Origin: Geobacillus sp. 46C-IIa
GTDB taxonomy: Bacteria; Bacillota; Bacilli; Bacillales; Anoxybacillaceae
DNA: 64,000 bases
NCBI RefSeq assembly: GCF_014679505.1
Contig: NZ_CP061474.1
Location: 2,180,001 to 2,244,000 of the forward strand
Reading direction: 5' to 3'
Each line of letters opens with the position of its first letter. Within the stretch, counting starts at the first letter, position 1. The notes under the pieces were generated by a model. That model was not told the DNA's origin and did no database searches. It worked only from the letters and a program-made list of their open reading frames with translations. This document shows, piece after piece, positions 50,549 through 59,506 of the stretch. The position numbers and the translations under genes were made by a program.

Positions 50549-51595
50549 TCATTCCCCGATCGATTGGACGATGGCGGCGGCGATGCCGTCAAGCGGAGCG
50601 ATGACATCGATGACGCCGGCCTCGATCGCCGCCCTTGGCATCCCATAAACGATCGCTGTCTCGCGCGCCTCGGCGATCGCTTCCACATCCCCGCTTTCTT
50701 TCAGCTTTTTCAACCCCGCCGTCCCATCTGATCCCATTCCGGTCATGATCACCGCCACTATCCGACAGCGGCGAATGGCAGCGAGCGATTCGAACAACAC
50801 GTCAACGGCCGGGCGATGGCCGGCGCGCGGCAGCGATTCATCGAAACGGGCTTTCAGCACACCGTTTTCCTCGCCGACAACAAGATGAACGCCGCCCGGA
50901 GCGATATAAGCGGTGCCGTTTCGCAGCACCTCTCCGTCTTCCGCCTCTTTGACCGTTATGGCCGATAGTGCATTAAGCCGGTTGGCAAGCGATTTCGTAA
51001 ACCCTTTCGGCATATGTTGGACGATGACGACCGGGGCGGCCAAATGGGGCGGCAGCTGCGTCAGCACCGTTTCGAGAGCGCGCGGGCCGCCGGTTGAGGT
51101 GCCGATCGCGACGATCGCTTTTTCGGCGCGCACTGTTTTGGCAGGCGGACGCCAAGGCGCCGCTTTCGGTCGCCGAGCGGCGAGCGCCCTCATGTTCGCT
51201 TCGCTCGCGTGCAGCACTTTTCGGATGAGTTCATCCTTCACTTTATATAAATCAAGCGAAATCGGGCCAGACGGTTTCGCCACAAAGTCAACCGCCCCAT
51301 ATTGCATGGCGGCTACCGTATTTTCCGCTCCTTCCTTCGTCGTGCTTGATACCATGACGACCGGCAGCGGCTGCTTCTCCATGATGTGCCGCAATGTTAC
51401 GAGCCCGTCCATGACCGGCATTTCGACGTCGAGCGTCACAACATCGGGGCGACAAACAGCGATTTTCTCAAGCGCCTCTTGACCATTGCGGGCCGTCCCG
51501 ATGACTTCAAGGCGCGGATGTTCGGACAAAAAGTCGCTGATCCATTTGCGCATAAACGCCGAGTCATCGACGACAAGCACCTTGATCGTCTTCAT
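50549..51595 (-). CDS. cheB: Chemoreceptor methylesterase/response regulator CheB
   Basis: This 348-residue protein has an N-terminal receiver with phospho-acceptor Asp56 in TLDVEMPVMDG and a C-terminal methylesterase with the Ser (IGTSTGGPRAL), His (VIVQHMPKGF) and Asp (MTGMGSDG) triad segments. CheA phosphorylation activates removal of receptor methyl groups for adaptation. It lies between flhG (nine-base gap) and cheA. Confidence 0.96.
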   Translation of the reverse strand: MKTIKVLVVDDSAFMRKWISDFLSEHPRLEVIGTARNGQEALEKIAVCRPDVVTLDVEMPVMDGLVTLRHIMEKQPLPVVMVSSTTKEGAENTVAAMQYGAVDFVAKPSGPISLDLYKVKDELIRKVLHASEANMRALAARRPKAAPWRPPAKTVRAEKAIVAIGTSTGGPRALETVLTQLPPHLAAPVVIVQHMPKGFTKSLANRLNALSAITVKEAEDGEVLRNGTAYIAPGGVHLVVGEENGVLKARFDESLPRAGHRPAVDVLFESLAAIRRCRIVAVIMTGMGSDGTAGLKKLKESGDVEAIAEARETAIVYGMPRAAIEAGVIDVIAPLDGIAAAIVQSIGE

Positions 51596-51604
51596 TTTCC
51601 GTCT

Positions 51605-52468
51605 CTACCTTTCTAGCAAAAGTTGGCGCAGCTTGGCAAAAAAGCGGTTCGCCCGCTCCGGCCCTTCCTCGCGCCCAGGCGCATAACGAAATGCCATTTG
51701 GCGCACCGCCTGGCTCGCCTTCGCCGCAGGGTCAAGCAGCACAAACGGCGTTTGATTGACAACCGCGCGGGCGACCGCCCGATCTTCCGGAACGATGCCA
51801 AGCAACGCAATTTCTTTGTTTAAAAACCGGCCGGCGACGTGCTTGAGCCGCTCAAAGACTTCATGCCCTTCCCGCTCCTTGCCGGCGCGGTTGACAATGA
51901 CAGAAAACGGCGCCTCGCTGCCGGCGGCGTGCATGTATTTCATCATGGCATACGCATCGGTCATGGCGGTCGGCTCCGGCGTTGTCACGACAAACACGTC
52001 GTCAACCGACTTCAGAAAATACAACCGTTCCCCTGATGCCCCCGCCCCCATGTCAAAGACGAGATAATCGTACCGTGACGCCACGGCCTGCAGTTCGGTC
52101 AAAAAGTAGTCGATGCCAGCCGTATCAAGCGCCTGCCATTGTGCGGCGCCCGTCCCTCCGGCAATGTACGACAGATGCTCCGGCCCGCTTTTCACCAACT
52201 CTGAGAGCGGCAGCCGAGCCGAAAGCCAATCGGCCAATGTCAACGACGATGACTGGCCGAGCAAAATATCGATGTTGCCCATGCCGATATCCATATCGAG
52301 CAGCAAGACGCGAAACCCGAGCTTAGAGAGCGACAGCGAAAAGTTGAGCGAAAGATTCGATTTGCCGACCCCGCCTTTTCCGCTCGTCACCGCGATGGTT
52401 CGCGGTGATGGCTGCTGCCGGAGGCGGCTCAGCTCAAGGCGAAGCCGTTCCGCTTGGTCTTTCACCAT
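51605..52468 (-). CDS. flhG: Flagellar number/placement ATPase FlhG (YlxH)
   Basis: This is a 287-residue MinD-like ATPase. The deviant Walker A is TSGKGGVGKSN (about 28-38) and the second motif LLLDMDIGMGN. With FlhF it sets the number and pattern of flagella. It overlaps flhF by seven bases, so the two GTPase/ATPase partners are coupled. The N-terminal basic helix (RLRLELSRLRQQ) probably corresponds to the FlhF-activating segment, which is inference from the family. Confidence 0.95.
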   Translation of the reverse strand: MVKDQAERLRLELSRLRQQPSPRTIAVTSGKGGVGKSNLSLNFSLSLSKLGFRVLLLDMDIGMGNIDILLGQSSSLTLADWLSARLPLSELVKSGPEHLSYIAGGTGAAQWQALDTAGIDYFLTELQAVASRYDYLVFDMGAGASGERLYFLKSVDDVFVVTTPEPTAMTDAYAMMKYMHAAGSEAPFSVIVNRAGKEREGHEVFERLKHVAGRFLNKEIALLGIVPEDRAVARAVVNQTPFVLLDPAAKASQAVRQMAFRYAPGREEGPERANRFFAKLRQLLLER

Positions 52469-53574
52469 CGCTCCGCCCCAAACAACAGGTGAACGAGCCG
52501 GTCAGCCGACGCCTCCGTCATGTCGTCCGGCACGTTTTGCCCGTTCGTAAAATAGGCGGCGCCAAGCCGGCTGTCAAGCAACAAGCTGAACACAGCCCCG
52601 TACGAGTCGGTCTCGTCGAGTTTGGTAATGATCAGCCGATCGAGCGGCAGACGGGAAAAGCGGTCATAAACGGCTTTCATGTCCTCGTACTTTCCGGTGG
52701 CGGCAAGCACGAGAAACGTTTCCGTCTCGCTGTCAAACTCAAGTGTTTGCTGCAATTCAGCCACATATTGCGGATTGCGGAAATTGCGGCCGGCTGTATC
52801 CACAAACACGAGGTCGCAATCGGCCAAGTTTCGCTTCGCTGTCCGGAAGTCATCGGCGTTGTAGCATACTGCAAACGGCGCCTGTAAAATATTCGCATAC
52901 GTCTTCAGCTGGTCGATGGCGGCAATCCGGTACGTGTCCGTTGTAATGAATCCCACTTTTTTCCCTTGTTCAAGCACAGCGCGTCCCGCCATTTTGGCGA
53001 GCGTCGTCGTTTTTCCGACTCCGGTCGGGCCGAGCAAAATCACATATTTTTTTTGCCTTGCGGCTTCGGCAAACGGAAGCGGCGACAACATGCCGCGCAC
53101 CGCCTCTTTCGCCCAGTCGGCGACGGCAGCCGCCGAGCGCCCCCCTTTGTCGGCGTACCACCGTTCAAGCAAGCGATCCATCACCTCACGAACGTAACGT
53201 TCTGCCATTCCCTGACGCACAAGCCGCCGCTCCGCTTCAGCAAGCGGCGGGGGATACACTAACGAAGGCGGGCGGCTGGCCAACTGGAGGATGAGCGTTT
53301 TCACTTCCTGCAGCTCCCCTGCAAGCAAACCACTCGTCTCCTCCTGCCTGACGGCCGATGGCAAGTCAGCTGGCGCCGCCGCAGCTGGCGAACGCGGCAA
53401 TGGATCGGGGTCAACGCCGGCTAACACTTCGATCTTTTTTTTCGCAAACAGGCCGAAAAATCCGCCGGTATGGATCACTTTTGAATGTAAAATGACGGCA
53501 TCGCGGCCGAGCTCGGCGCGAACCATTTTCATCGCTTCGTTCATGGACGGGGCGACAAACTTTTTCACTTTCAT
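52462..53574 (-). CDS. flhF: Flagellar SRP-like GTPase FlhF
   Basis: This is a 370-residue SRP-type GTPase that positions the flagellar basal body. The N-terminal B region (VKKFVAPSMNEAMKMVRAEL) is followed by a variable linker, an N domain and the G domain with ILLGPTGVGKTTTLAKMAG, DTAGRN and TKLDET. It overlaps flhA by four bases and flhG by seven, so the three are tightly coupled. Localisation at the membrane is inferred from the family. Confidence 0.95.
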   Translation of the reverse strand: MKVKKFVAPSMNEAMKMVRAELGRDAVILHSKVIHTGGFFGLFAKKKIEVLAGVDPDPLPRSPAAAAPADLPSAVRQEETSGLLAGELQEVKTLILQLASRPPSLVYPPPLAEAERRLVRQGMAERYVREVMDRLLERWYADKGGRSAAAVADWAKEAVRGMLSPLPFAEAARQKKYVILLGPTGVGKTTTLAKMAGRAVLEQGKKVGFITTDTYRIAAIDQLKTYANILQAPFAVCYNADDFRTAKRNLADCDLVFVDTAGRNFRNPQYVAELQQTLEFDSETETFLVLAATGKYEDMKAVYDRFSRLPLDRLIITKLDETDSYGAVFSLLLDSRLGAAYFTNGQNVPDDMTEASADRLVHLLFGAERW

Positions 53575-55616
53575 TCGATTTCCACCATCCCCACGCTTTG
53601 GACTTCGACGTCAGCTTCGAGCTCGTTGTACGACAGCACCGGGATCGTTGGGAAATGGCGCTCGGTCAGCTGGCGGACGTACATGCGCACCGCCGGAGAA
53701 CAGAGCAAAATCGGCGTTTGGCCGGCGAACGGATAGCGGTCAAGCGCCTGGGCCACCGCCTCAACGAACATCTGCGCCCGCGTCGGGTCAAGAGCCAAAT
53801 AGCGGCCATGCTCCGTTTGCTGCACGGCATCGGCGATGATTTTCTCCGCCCTGCCGGACAACGTCATGACGCGCAGCGGCTCGCCCGGCACGGCGTATTG
53901 GCCGGTAATTTGCCGCGCCAGCGCTTGGCGGACATATTCGGTCAACAAATCGGTGTCGCCGGTCAAGCGGCCAACATCGGCGAGCGTCTCAAAAATAAGC
54001 GGCAAGTTGCGGATCGACACTTTCTCTTTCAGCAGTTTGGCAAGCACTTTTTGAACGTCGCCGATCGACAGCGGATTCGGCGTCACATCATCAACAAGCA
54101 CCGGGTACGACTCTTTCAAATGATCGATCAGCTGCTTCGTTTCTTGGCGGCCGAGCAACTCATGAGCATGAGCCTTAAGCACTTCCGTCAAATGCGTTGA
54201 GACGACCGACGGCGGGTCAACAACCGTATAACCGAGCATTTCAGCGCGGTCTTTCATCGCTTCGGAAATCCATTTCGCCGGCAGGCCGAACGCCGGCTCG
54301 ACCGTTTCAATGCCGTCGACTGAATGATCATCGACGCCGGGGCTCATCGCCAAATAATGGTCAAGCAGCAGCTCGCCGCGCGCCACTTCCTCGCCTTTAA
54401 TTTTCACCCGGTATTCGTTCGGCTGAAGCTGAATGTTATCGCGGATGCGCACGACCGGGACGACGATGCCGAGCTCAAGCGCGAGCTGGCGGCGGATCAT
54501 GACGATCCGGTCGAGCAAATCGCCGCCCTGGGCCGCATCAGCGAGCGGAATGAGGGCATAACCAAACTCAAACTCAATCGGGTCGACATGCAACAGTTGG
54601 ATGACGCTTTCTGGGCTTTTCAATTCGTCCGCTGCCGCCGTTTCCTCTTCCGGCCCGGCGCCGGCCGCTTCCTCCTGTTGTTGGCGCCCGGCAAACCGGT
54701 AGCCGCCGAGCGCCAACAGCCCGGCAATCGGCATCGTCAACACGTCGCTAATCGGCGTAAACAAGCCGAGCAAGAAAATCGTTCCGGCAGTGACGTACAA
54801 CATTTTCGGAAAAGCAAACAGCTGGCGCATAATATCGCCGCTTAAGTTGCTGTCGGACGCCGCACGCGTGACGATGATGCCGGTCGCGGTCGAAATCAGC
54901 AGAGCCGGAATTTGGCTTACAATTCCATCACCGACCGTCAGCAGCGTATAGCGTTTCGCCGCCTCAGCCATATCCATCCCTTGCTCAACGACGCCGATGA
55001 CCATGCCAAACAACATATTGATCATGACGATAATAATCCCGGCGATGGCGTCGCCCTTGACGAACTTGCTCGCCCCGTCCATGGCGCCGTAAAAATCAGC
55101 CTCTTGAGCGATCTTTTCCCGCCGCTGCCGCGCTTCCTGCTCTGAGATCATGCCGGCGTTTAAATCCGCGTCAATGCTCATTTGTTTTCCCGGCATCGCA
55201 TCGAGCGTAAAGCGGGCCGCCACCTCAGAGACGCGCTCCGACCCTTTCGTAATGACGATGAACTGGATAATGATTAAAATTAAAAACACAACAAATCCGA
55301 CGACGACATCGCCGCCGACGACGAACGTCCCGAACGTTTCGACGACGCCGCCCGCCTCCCCTTTGCTTAAAATCGAGCGGGTCGTCGAGACGTTCAACCC
55401 TAATCGGAACAAGGTCAGCACTAAAAGCAATGACGGAAAAATGGAAAATTCAAGCGGTTCTTTCGTATTCATCGCTGTCAGCAAAACGAGCAAGGCGAGC
55501 GAAATATTGACGATGATCAAAACGCTGAGCAGCCATGTCGGCAACGGGATGACGAGCATGGCGACGATGAGCACGACCATTAACAGAACTGAAAAATCTT
55601 TCCATTGCGCTTGCAT
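53571..55616 (-). CDS. flhA: Flagellar export gate protein FlhA
   Basis: This is a 681-residue export gate component. About eight transmembrane helices (to near 320) contain the conserved FHIPEP-type loop (DAMPGKQMSIDADLNAG), and the large cytoplasmic domain docks chaperones and substrates. It forms a nonameric ring with FlhB, FliPQR and uses proton motive force. It lies between flhB and flhF. The length and motifs match the family; nothing unusual is seen. Confidence 0.97.
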   Translation of the reverse strand: MQAQWKDFSVLLMVVLIVAMLVIPLPTWLLSVLIIVNISLALLVLLTAMNTKEPLEFSIFPSLLLVLTLFRLGLNVSTTRSILSKGEAGGVVETFGTFVVGGDVVVGFVVFLILIIIQFIVITKGSERVSEVAARFTLDAMPGKQMSIDADLNAGMISEQEARQRREKIAQEADFYGAMDGASKFVKGDAIAGIIIVMINMLFGMVIGVVEQGMDMAEAAKRYTLLTVGDGIVSQIPALLISTATGIIVTRAASDSNLSGDIMRQLFAFPKMLYVTAGTIFLLGLFTPISDVLTMPIAGLLALGGYRFAGRQQQEEAAGAGPEEETAAADELKSPESVIQLLHVDPIEFEFGYALIPLADAAQGGDLLDRIVMIRRQLALELGIVVPVVRIRDNIQLQPNEYRVKIKGEEVARGELLLDHYLAMSPGVDDHSVDGIETVEPAFGLPAKWISEAMKDRAEMLGYTVVDPPSVVSTHLTEVLKAHAHELLGRQETKQLIDHLKESYPVLVDDVTPNPLSIGDVQKVLAKLLKEKVSIRNLPLIFETLADVGRLTGDTDLLTEYVRQALARQITGQYAVPGEPLRVMTLSGRAEKIIADAVQQTEHGRYLALDPTRAQMFVEAVAQALDRYPFAGQTPILLCSPAVRMYVRQLTERHFPTIPVLSYNELEADVEVQSVGMVEIE

Positions 55617-55634
55617 GCTTTTCTCTCCTTGCTG

Positions 55635-56717
55635 CTACACATTTCGTTTGAGCCGATAAACGTACGCCAAAACTTCCGCCACCGCTTTAAAAAACGCCTC
55701 CGGAATCATATCGCCGACCTCCGCCTGCCGATAAAGCGCCTGAGCGAGCGGACGGTTCTCAACGGTGACGACACCGTTGGCTTTGGCGATTTCCTTAATT
55801 CTTAAGGCGACATAGTCCGCCCCTTTCGCCACAACGAGCGGCGCTTCCATTTTTCCGTCTTCATACTTGAGCGCGACCGCATAATGGGTCGGGTTCGTAA
55901 TGACAACATCTGCGTTCGGCACCTCTTGCATCATCCGTTTCATCGCCATTTCCCGCTGTTTCTGTTTGATGCGCGATTTGATGAGCGGGTCGCCTTCCGT
56001 CTTTTTATACTCATCTTTAATGTCCTGCTTCGACATGCGAATGTTTTTCTCAAATTCAAACCGCTGGTACAAATAGTCAAACAACGCTAAAAACAAGAGC
56101 GCCGCCGCGGCATACAGCCCCATTTTCACCGTCAAGCCGCCAATGACCGCGAGCATGGCACCCGGCGGTTTCGAAGCAAGCGCCATGAGCTCGTTTCGTC
56201 CGGAAAGCAACAGCGCAAAGACAATTGCGCCAATGATCCCAGCTTTTAGCACTGATTTCAACAGTTCGACAATGGCGCGCAGCGAAAAGAGCCGCTTCAT
56301 TCCTTGCACCGGGTTGAGCCGGTTCCAGTCCATTTTCAGCGGTTCAACAGTAAAAAGAGCGCCGATTTGCAAAAAGTTGGCCAGCCCGGCCGCCAGCACG
56401 GCAGCGGCAAAAAACGGAGCCAAAAGGAGCGCCGCATGGCGGAGCCAGTCAAGAAACAGCAGGTGAAGCGAATCGATCGTCAACGGAACGGACGCGTAAT
56501 CGGACAGCGCGCGGGCGAACAGGCGCAGCAAGCCATCACGTTCGTACTCCCCCGCCAAAGACAAGGTGAGAAACGTTGCAAGCAAGACGGCGGCGGCAAC
56601 GGCGTCACCGCTTTTCGCCACCTGCCCTTTTTCCCGCACTTCTTGCCGTTTGCGCGGCGTCGCCTTTTCCGTTTTTTCTCCCGCAAAAAATTGCAAATCA
56701 AGCCGCCAGCGGCCCAT
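55635..56717 (-). CDS. flhB: Flagellar export switch protein FlhB
   Basis: This is a 360-residue membrane protein with four transmembrane helices and a cytoplasmic domain containing the autocleavage motif NPTH at residues 275-278, needed for switching from rod/hook to filament export. The N terminus reads LDLQFFAGEKTEKATPRKR, typical of FlhB. The start is the ATG at 56715-56717, eight bases after GGGAGG and directly after the fliR stop; the longer frame is an artefact running into fliR. Confidence 0.96.
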   Translation of the reverse strand: MGRWRLDLQFFAGEKTEKATPRKRQEVREKGQVAKSGDAVAAAVLLATFLTLSLAGEYERDGLLRLFARALSDYASVPLTIDSLHLLFLDWLRHAALLLAPFFAAAVLAAGLANFLQIGALFTVEPLKMDWNRLNPVQGMKRLFSLRAIVELLKSVLKAGIIGAIVFALLLSGRNELMALASKPPGAMLAVIGGLTVKMGLYAAAALLFLALFDYLYQRFEFEKNIRMSKQDIKDEYKKTEGDPLIKSRIKQKQREMAMKRMMQEVPNADVVITNPTHYAVALKYEDGKMEAPLVVAKGADYVALRIKEIAKANGVVTVENRPLAQALYRQAEVGDMIPEAFFKAVAEVLAYVYRLKRNV

Positions 56718-56718
56718 C

Positions 56719-57492
56719 TTACGCGCCTCCCAACAACCGCATAAACTCGCGCAGCGACGCAAACATGAGCTGAAACAGTTCACGGGCGGAAAGCAAAATT
56801 CCGCCGATCGCTGCAAACAGGAGCAAAAACGCCGCCGCCGTCTTGAGCGAAAAACCGACGGCAAAAATGTTCATTTGCGGCACGGCGCGGGCGATGATGC
56901 CAAGCGCCACATCGACTAAAAAGAGCGCTCCGACAAGCGGGGCGGCCATTTGCACGGCGATGGCAAACATCGCAGCGAACGCGCGAACCGCATACTCGAC
57001 CGCCCGCCCGTCGGCAATATGCGGCCATCCGTCGAGCGGCAGCCAGCGATAGCTGTAAAACATGCCATCCAGCAACAGATGGTGACCGTCAAGCGACAGC
57101 AACAACAAAAGCGCCAGCGAGTGAAGGTATTGGCCTAAGAGCGGGCTTTGCGCCCCGGTTTGCGGATCAATGACATTGGCGATGGCAAACCCGATTTGAA
57201 AGTCAATCAACCCGCCGGCCATTTGCACCGCCGCCATAACGGTCGCCGCGATTAGTCCAAGCGCCAGTCCGACGAGCACCTCTTTAAAGATCAGCAGCAT
57301 ATACACATCATTGAGTGGCAGCGTCGGTTTGGGCACCGCCAAAAACAACAACCAGCTGAAAAAAAACGCCAACCCGATTTTATACGAAGCCGGCACCGTC
57401 CGATATGAAAAGAGCGGCATCGCAGCAAAAAACGAAGCGGTGCGGGCGAAAATAAGCAAAAACGCCGGAAAGTGAGTCCATAATTGTTCCAT
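56719..57492 (-). CDS. fliR: Flagellar export protein FliR
   Basis: This is a 257-residue polytopic export-gate protein with about six hydrophobic segments, matching FliR in length and pattern (MPLFSYRTVPASYKIGLAFF, QMAGGLIDFQIGFAIANVIDP). With FliP and FliQ it builds the helical export pore. It lies six bases after fliQ and directly before flhB, the usual order. Confidence 0.94.
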   Translation of the reverse strand: MEQLWTHFPAFLLIFARTASFFAAMPLFSYRTVPASYKIGLAFFFSWLLFLAVPKPTLPLNDVYMLLIFKEVLVGLALGLIAATVMAAVQMAGGLIDFQIGFAIANVIDPQTGAQSPLLGQYLHSLALLLLLSLDGHHLLLDGMFYSYRWLPLDGWPHIADGRAVEYAVRAFAAMFAIAVQMAAPLVGALFLVDVALGIIARAVPQMNIFAVGFSLKTAAAFLLLFAAIGGILLSARELFQLMFASLREFMRLLGGA

Positions 57493-57498
57493 GATCGA

Positions 57499-57768
57499 TC
57501 AGCCTATAAAGGAAGCCAAATGGTTGAAAATATCATGGGCGTACGACACCATTTTCGAGAGCATCCACGGCCCGAACAACACAAACCCGAGCAGGACGGC
57601 GACAATTTTCGGCACAAAGGCGAGCGTCTGCTCTTGAATTTGCGTCGCCGCTTGAAAAATGCTGACGACAAGCCCGACAACAAGCGATAGCAACAAGAGC
57701 GGACCGCAGACAATCAACACGATATAAACACCTTGCTCAGCAAGGCGAATGACCAAATCGGCACTCAT
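57499..57768 (-). CDS. fliQ: Flagellar export protein FliQ
   Basis: This is an 89-residue protein with two transmembrane helices (about 14-40 and 52-75) and the family pattern GLVVSIFQAATQIQEQTLAFVPK. Four copies enter the FliPQR pore in studied systems. I use the ATG at 57766-57768, five bases after GGTGG; a start three codons earlier is less well spaced. Confidence 0.94.
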   Translation of the reverse strand: MSADLVIRLAEQGVYIVLIVCGPLLLLSLVVGLVVSIFQAATQIQEQTLAFVPKIVAVLLGFVLFGPWMLSKMVSYAHDIFNHLASFIG

Positions 57769-57783
57769 GGACGCCACCTATCT

Positions 57784-58452
57784 TTATTGAAAACTTTGCA
57801 GCAATGATTTGACGACTAAGTGCCAGCCGTCAACAAGAACAAACAGCAAAATTTTAAACGGCAGCGAAATCATCACCGGCGGCAGCATCATCATTCCCAT
57901 CGACATTAAGACGCTGGCGACGATCATGTCGATGACTAAAAACGGAATAAAAATCATAAAGCCCATTTGAAACGCCGTCTTCAGCTCGCTAATCGCAAAC
58001 GCCGGCACGAGCGCGGTGAGCGGAATGTCGTTGACCGTTTTCGGCTGTTCGGCGCCGCTGTATGATAAAAAGAGCGCTAAATCCTGCTGCCTTGTATGCT
58101 TGCTCATAAACTGCTTAAGCGGCACGGCGGCACGTTCGTATGCCTCATCCAAATCAATTTTTTCGGCGAATAGCGGCTGCAGCGCCTGGTCGTTAATTTC
58201 TTTCCACGTCGGCGCCATAATGAAAAACGTTAAAAACAATGCCAACCCGATCAACACTTGGTTCGGCGGCATTTGCTGCGTGCCGAGCGACGTGCGCACG
58301 AACGACAAGACGATGACAATGCGCGTAAAACAAGTCATCATAATTAAAATGCCGGGGGCAATCGACAAAACGGTGAGCAGCAGCAGCAATTTCACCGATG
58401 TCGACACATGCTCGGGAGCCATGGAATTAAACATATGGACAAATTCATTCAT
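57784..58452 (-). CDS. fliP: Flagellar export protein FliP
   Basis: This is a 222-residue export pore protein with the classic signatures FTRIVIVLSFVRTSLGTQQMPPNQVLIGLALFLT (about 41-74, split here) and a C-terminal PVMISLPFKILLFVLVDGW. Four transmembrane segments flank a central loop. Unlike many Gram-negative FliP proteins it has no obvious cleavable signal peptide. It overlaps fliO/Z by eight bases. Confidence 0.95.
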   Translation of the reverse strand: MNEFVHMFNSMAPEHVSTSVKLLLLLTVLSIAPGILIMMTCFTRIVIVLSFVRTSLGTQQMPPNQVLIGLALFLTFFIMAPTWKEINDQALQPLFAEKIDLDEAYERAAVPLKQFMSKHTRQQDLALFLSYSGAEQPKTVNDIPLTALVPAFAISELKTAFQMGFMIFIPFLVIDMIVASVLMSMGMMMLPPVMISLPFKILLFVLVDGWHLVVKSLLQSFQ

Positions 58453-59098
58453 CGCCGGCCGTTCCTTCCTTTTTCAGCCGACTAAGCCATTCGTTTCGCT
58501 TTTCGGCCATTTGTTTCATTTCCTCGGCAAACAGCGCCGAAAATGAAGGAGACGGGCCGCCTTCCGATTTTGTTTTTGACGCCCAATACTCGCGGAGACG
58601 GGAGCCGAAGCGGCTGAAATCAGCCATCCGTTCAAGCCGTTCGTTATGTTGCGCCAGCAGCTCATTAATCTCGTTTTCATCGCTAATTTCCCGCAATAGT
58701 TGAATCGAATCGCCGACGCCGATCACAAGCAGCCGGTTGCCGACTTTAATGAGCTGGACGGAACGATTCGCTCCGACGCTCGTCCCACCAAGGTGTTCGA
58801 TGACACCTTTTTGACTGGAAACGAACGGCTGGCGGCGGGAAAGCCATTTCAGCAGCACATAAAGAAGAATGAGGACAAAGGCGGTCGCCCCGATGAGCCG
58901 GAGCACATCGGAAGCAGAAACGGCATCAACCGATTGGCCGGACGATTGCATCTGTTGCCCGGCCGGCGCTGACGGCCCGCACGCGTCCGGGTGCTGCAGG
59001 CAGTCGGCGACCGTCGGGCTTTGGGCCGCCGATGCCGGCGGTGCGCTCAATACGATGGCTGCCATAAACAGCGCTGCCGCCCATCGCCATATTGACAT
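58445..59098 (-). CDS. fliO: Flagellar export assembly protein FliO (FliZ)
   Basis: This 217-residue protein has a signal-peptide-like N terminus ending near SAPPASAAQ, a Cys-containing extracellular segment, one transmembrane helix (about 68-85), and a cytoplasmic FliO domain (GVIEHLGGTSVGANRSVQLIKV, near 97-118). It helps assemble the FliP complex. B. subtilis calls this gene fliZ. The start is the ATG at 59096-59098 with GGAGG upstream. The C-terminal tail is long and charged. Confidence 0.92.
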   Translation of the reverse strand: MSIWRWAAALFMAAIVLSAPPASAAQSPTVADCLQHPDACGPSAPAGQQMQSSGQSVDAVSASDVLRLIGATAFVLILLYVLLKWLSRRQPFVSSQKGVIEHLGGTSVGANRSVQLIKVGNRLLVIGVGDSIQLLREISDENEINELLAQHNERLERMADFSRFGSRLREYWASKTKSEGGPSPSFSALFAEEMKQMAEKRNEWLSRLKKEGTAGDE

Positions 59099-59121
59099 CA
59101 ATATGATCCTCCTCTGGTCGC

Positions 59122-59481
59122 TTATCCGATCGTTTTGTTAATCGCTTCAATGACGCGGTCCGCCTGAAACGGCTTGACAACGAAATCTTTCGCCCCCGCT
59201 TGAATGGCGTCAATCACCATCGCCTGCTGCCCCATCGCTGAGCACATAATGACTTTGGCGTTGCTGTCGATTTTTTTGATTTCTTTCAACGCTGTAATCC
59301 CGTCCATCTCCGGCATCGTAATGTCCATCGTCACAATGTCAGGGCGCGTCTCTTTATATTTTTCGATCGCCTGCCGACCGTCGGCCGCTTCGGCAACGAC
59401 CTCATGCCCATTTTTTGTCAAAATGTCTTTAATCATCATCCGCATAAACGCGGCATCATCGACGACAAGTATTCTTGCCAT
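59122..59481 (-). CDS. cheY: Chemotaxis response regulator CheY
   Basis: This 119-residue single receiver domain has Asp53 as phospho-acceptor (TMDITMPEMDG), an acidic pair (VVDDAAF, residues 7-13), and the conserved Lys near 102 in DFVVKPFQ. CheY-P binds FliM/FliY and, in Bacillus, promotes counterclockwise rotation. It lies between fliY and fliO/Z in the motor part of the operon, separate from cheA, as in B. subtilis. Confidence 0.97.
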   Translation of the reverse strand: MARILVVDDAAFMRMMIKDILTKNGHEVVAEAADGRQAIEKYKETRPDIVTMDITMPEMDGITALKEIKKIDSNAKVIMCSAMGQQAMVIDAIQAGAKDFVVKPFQADRVIEAINKTIG

Positions 59482-59506
59482 GTCCGCCTACCTCCTGTAA
59501 TGCCTA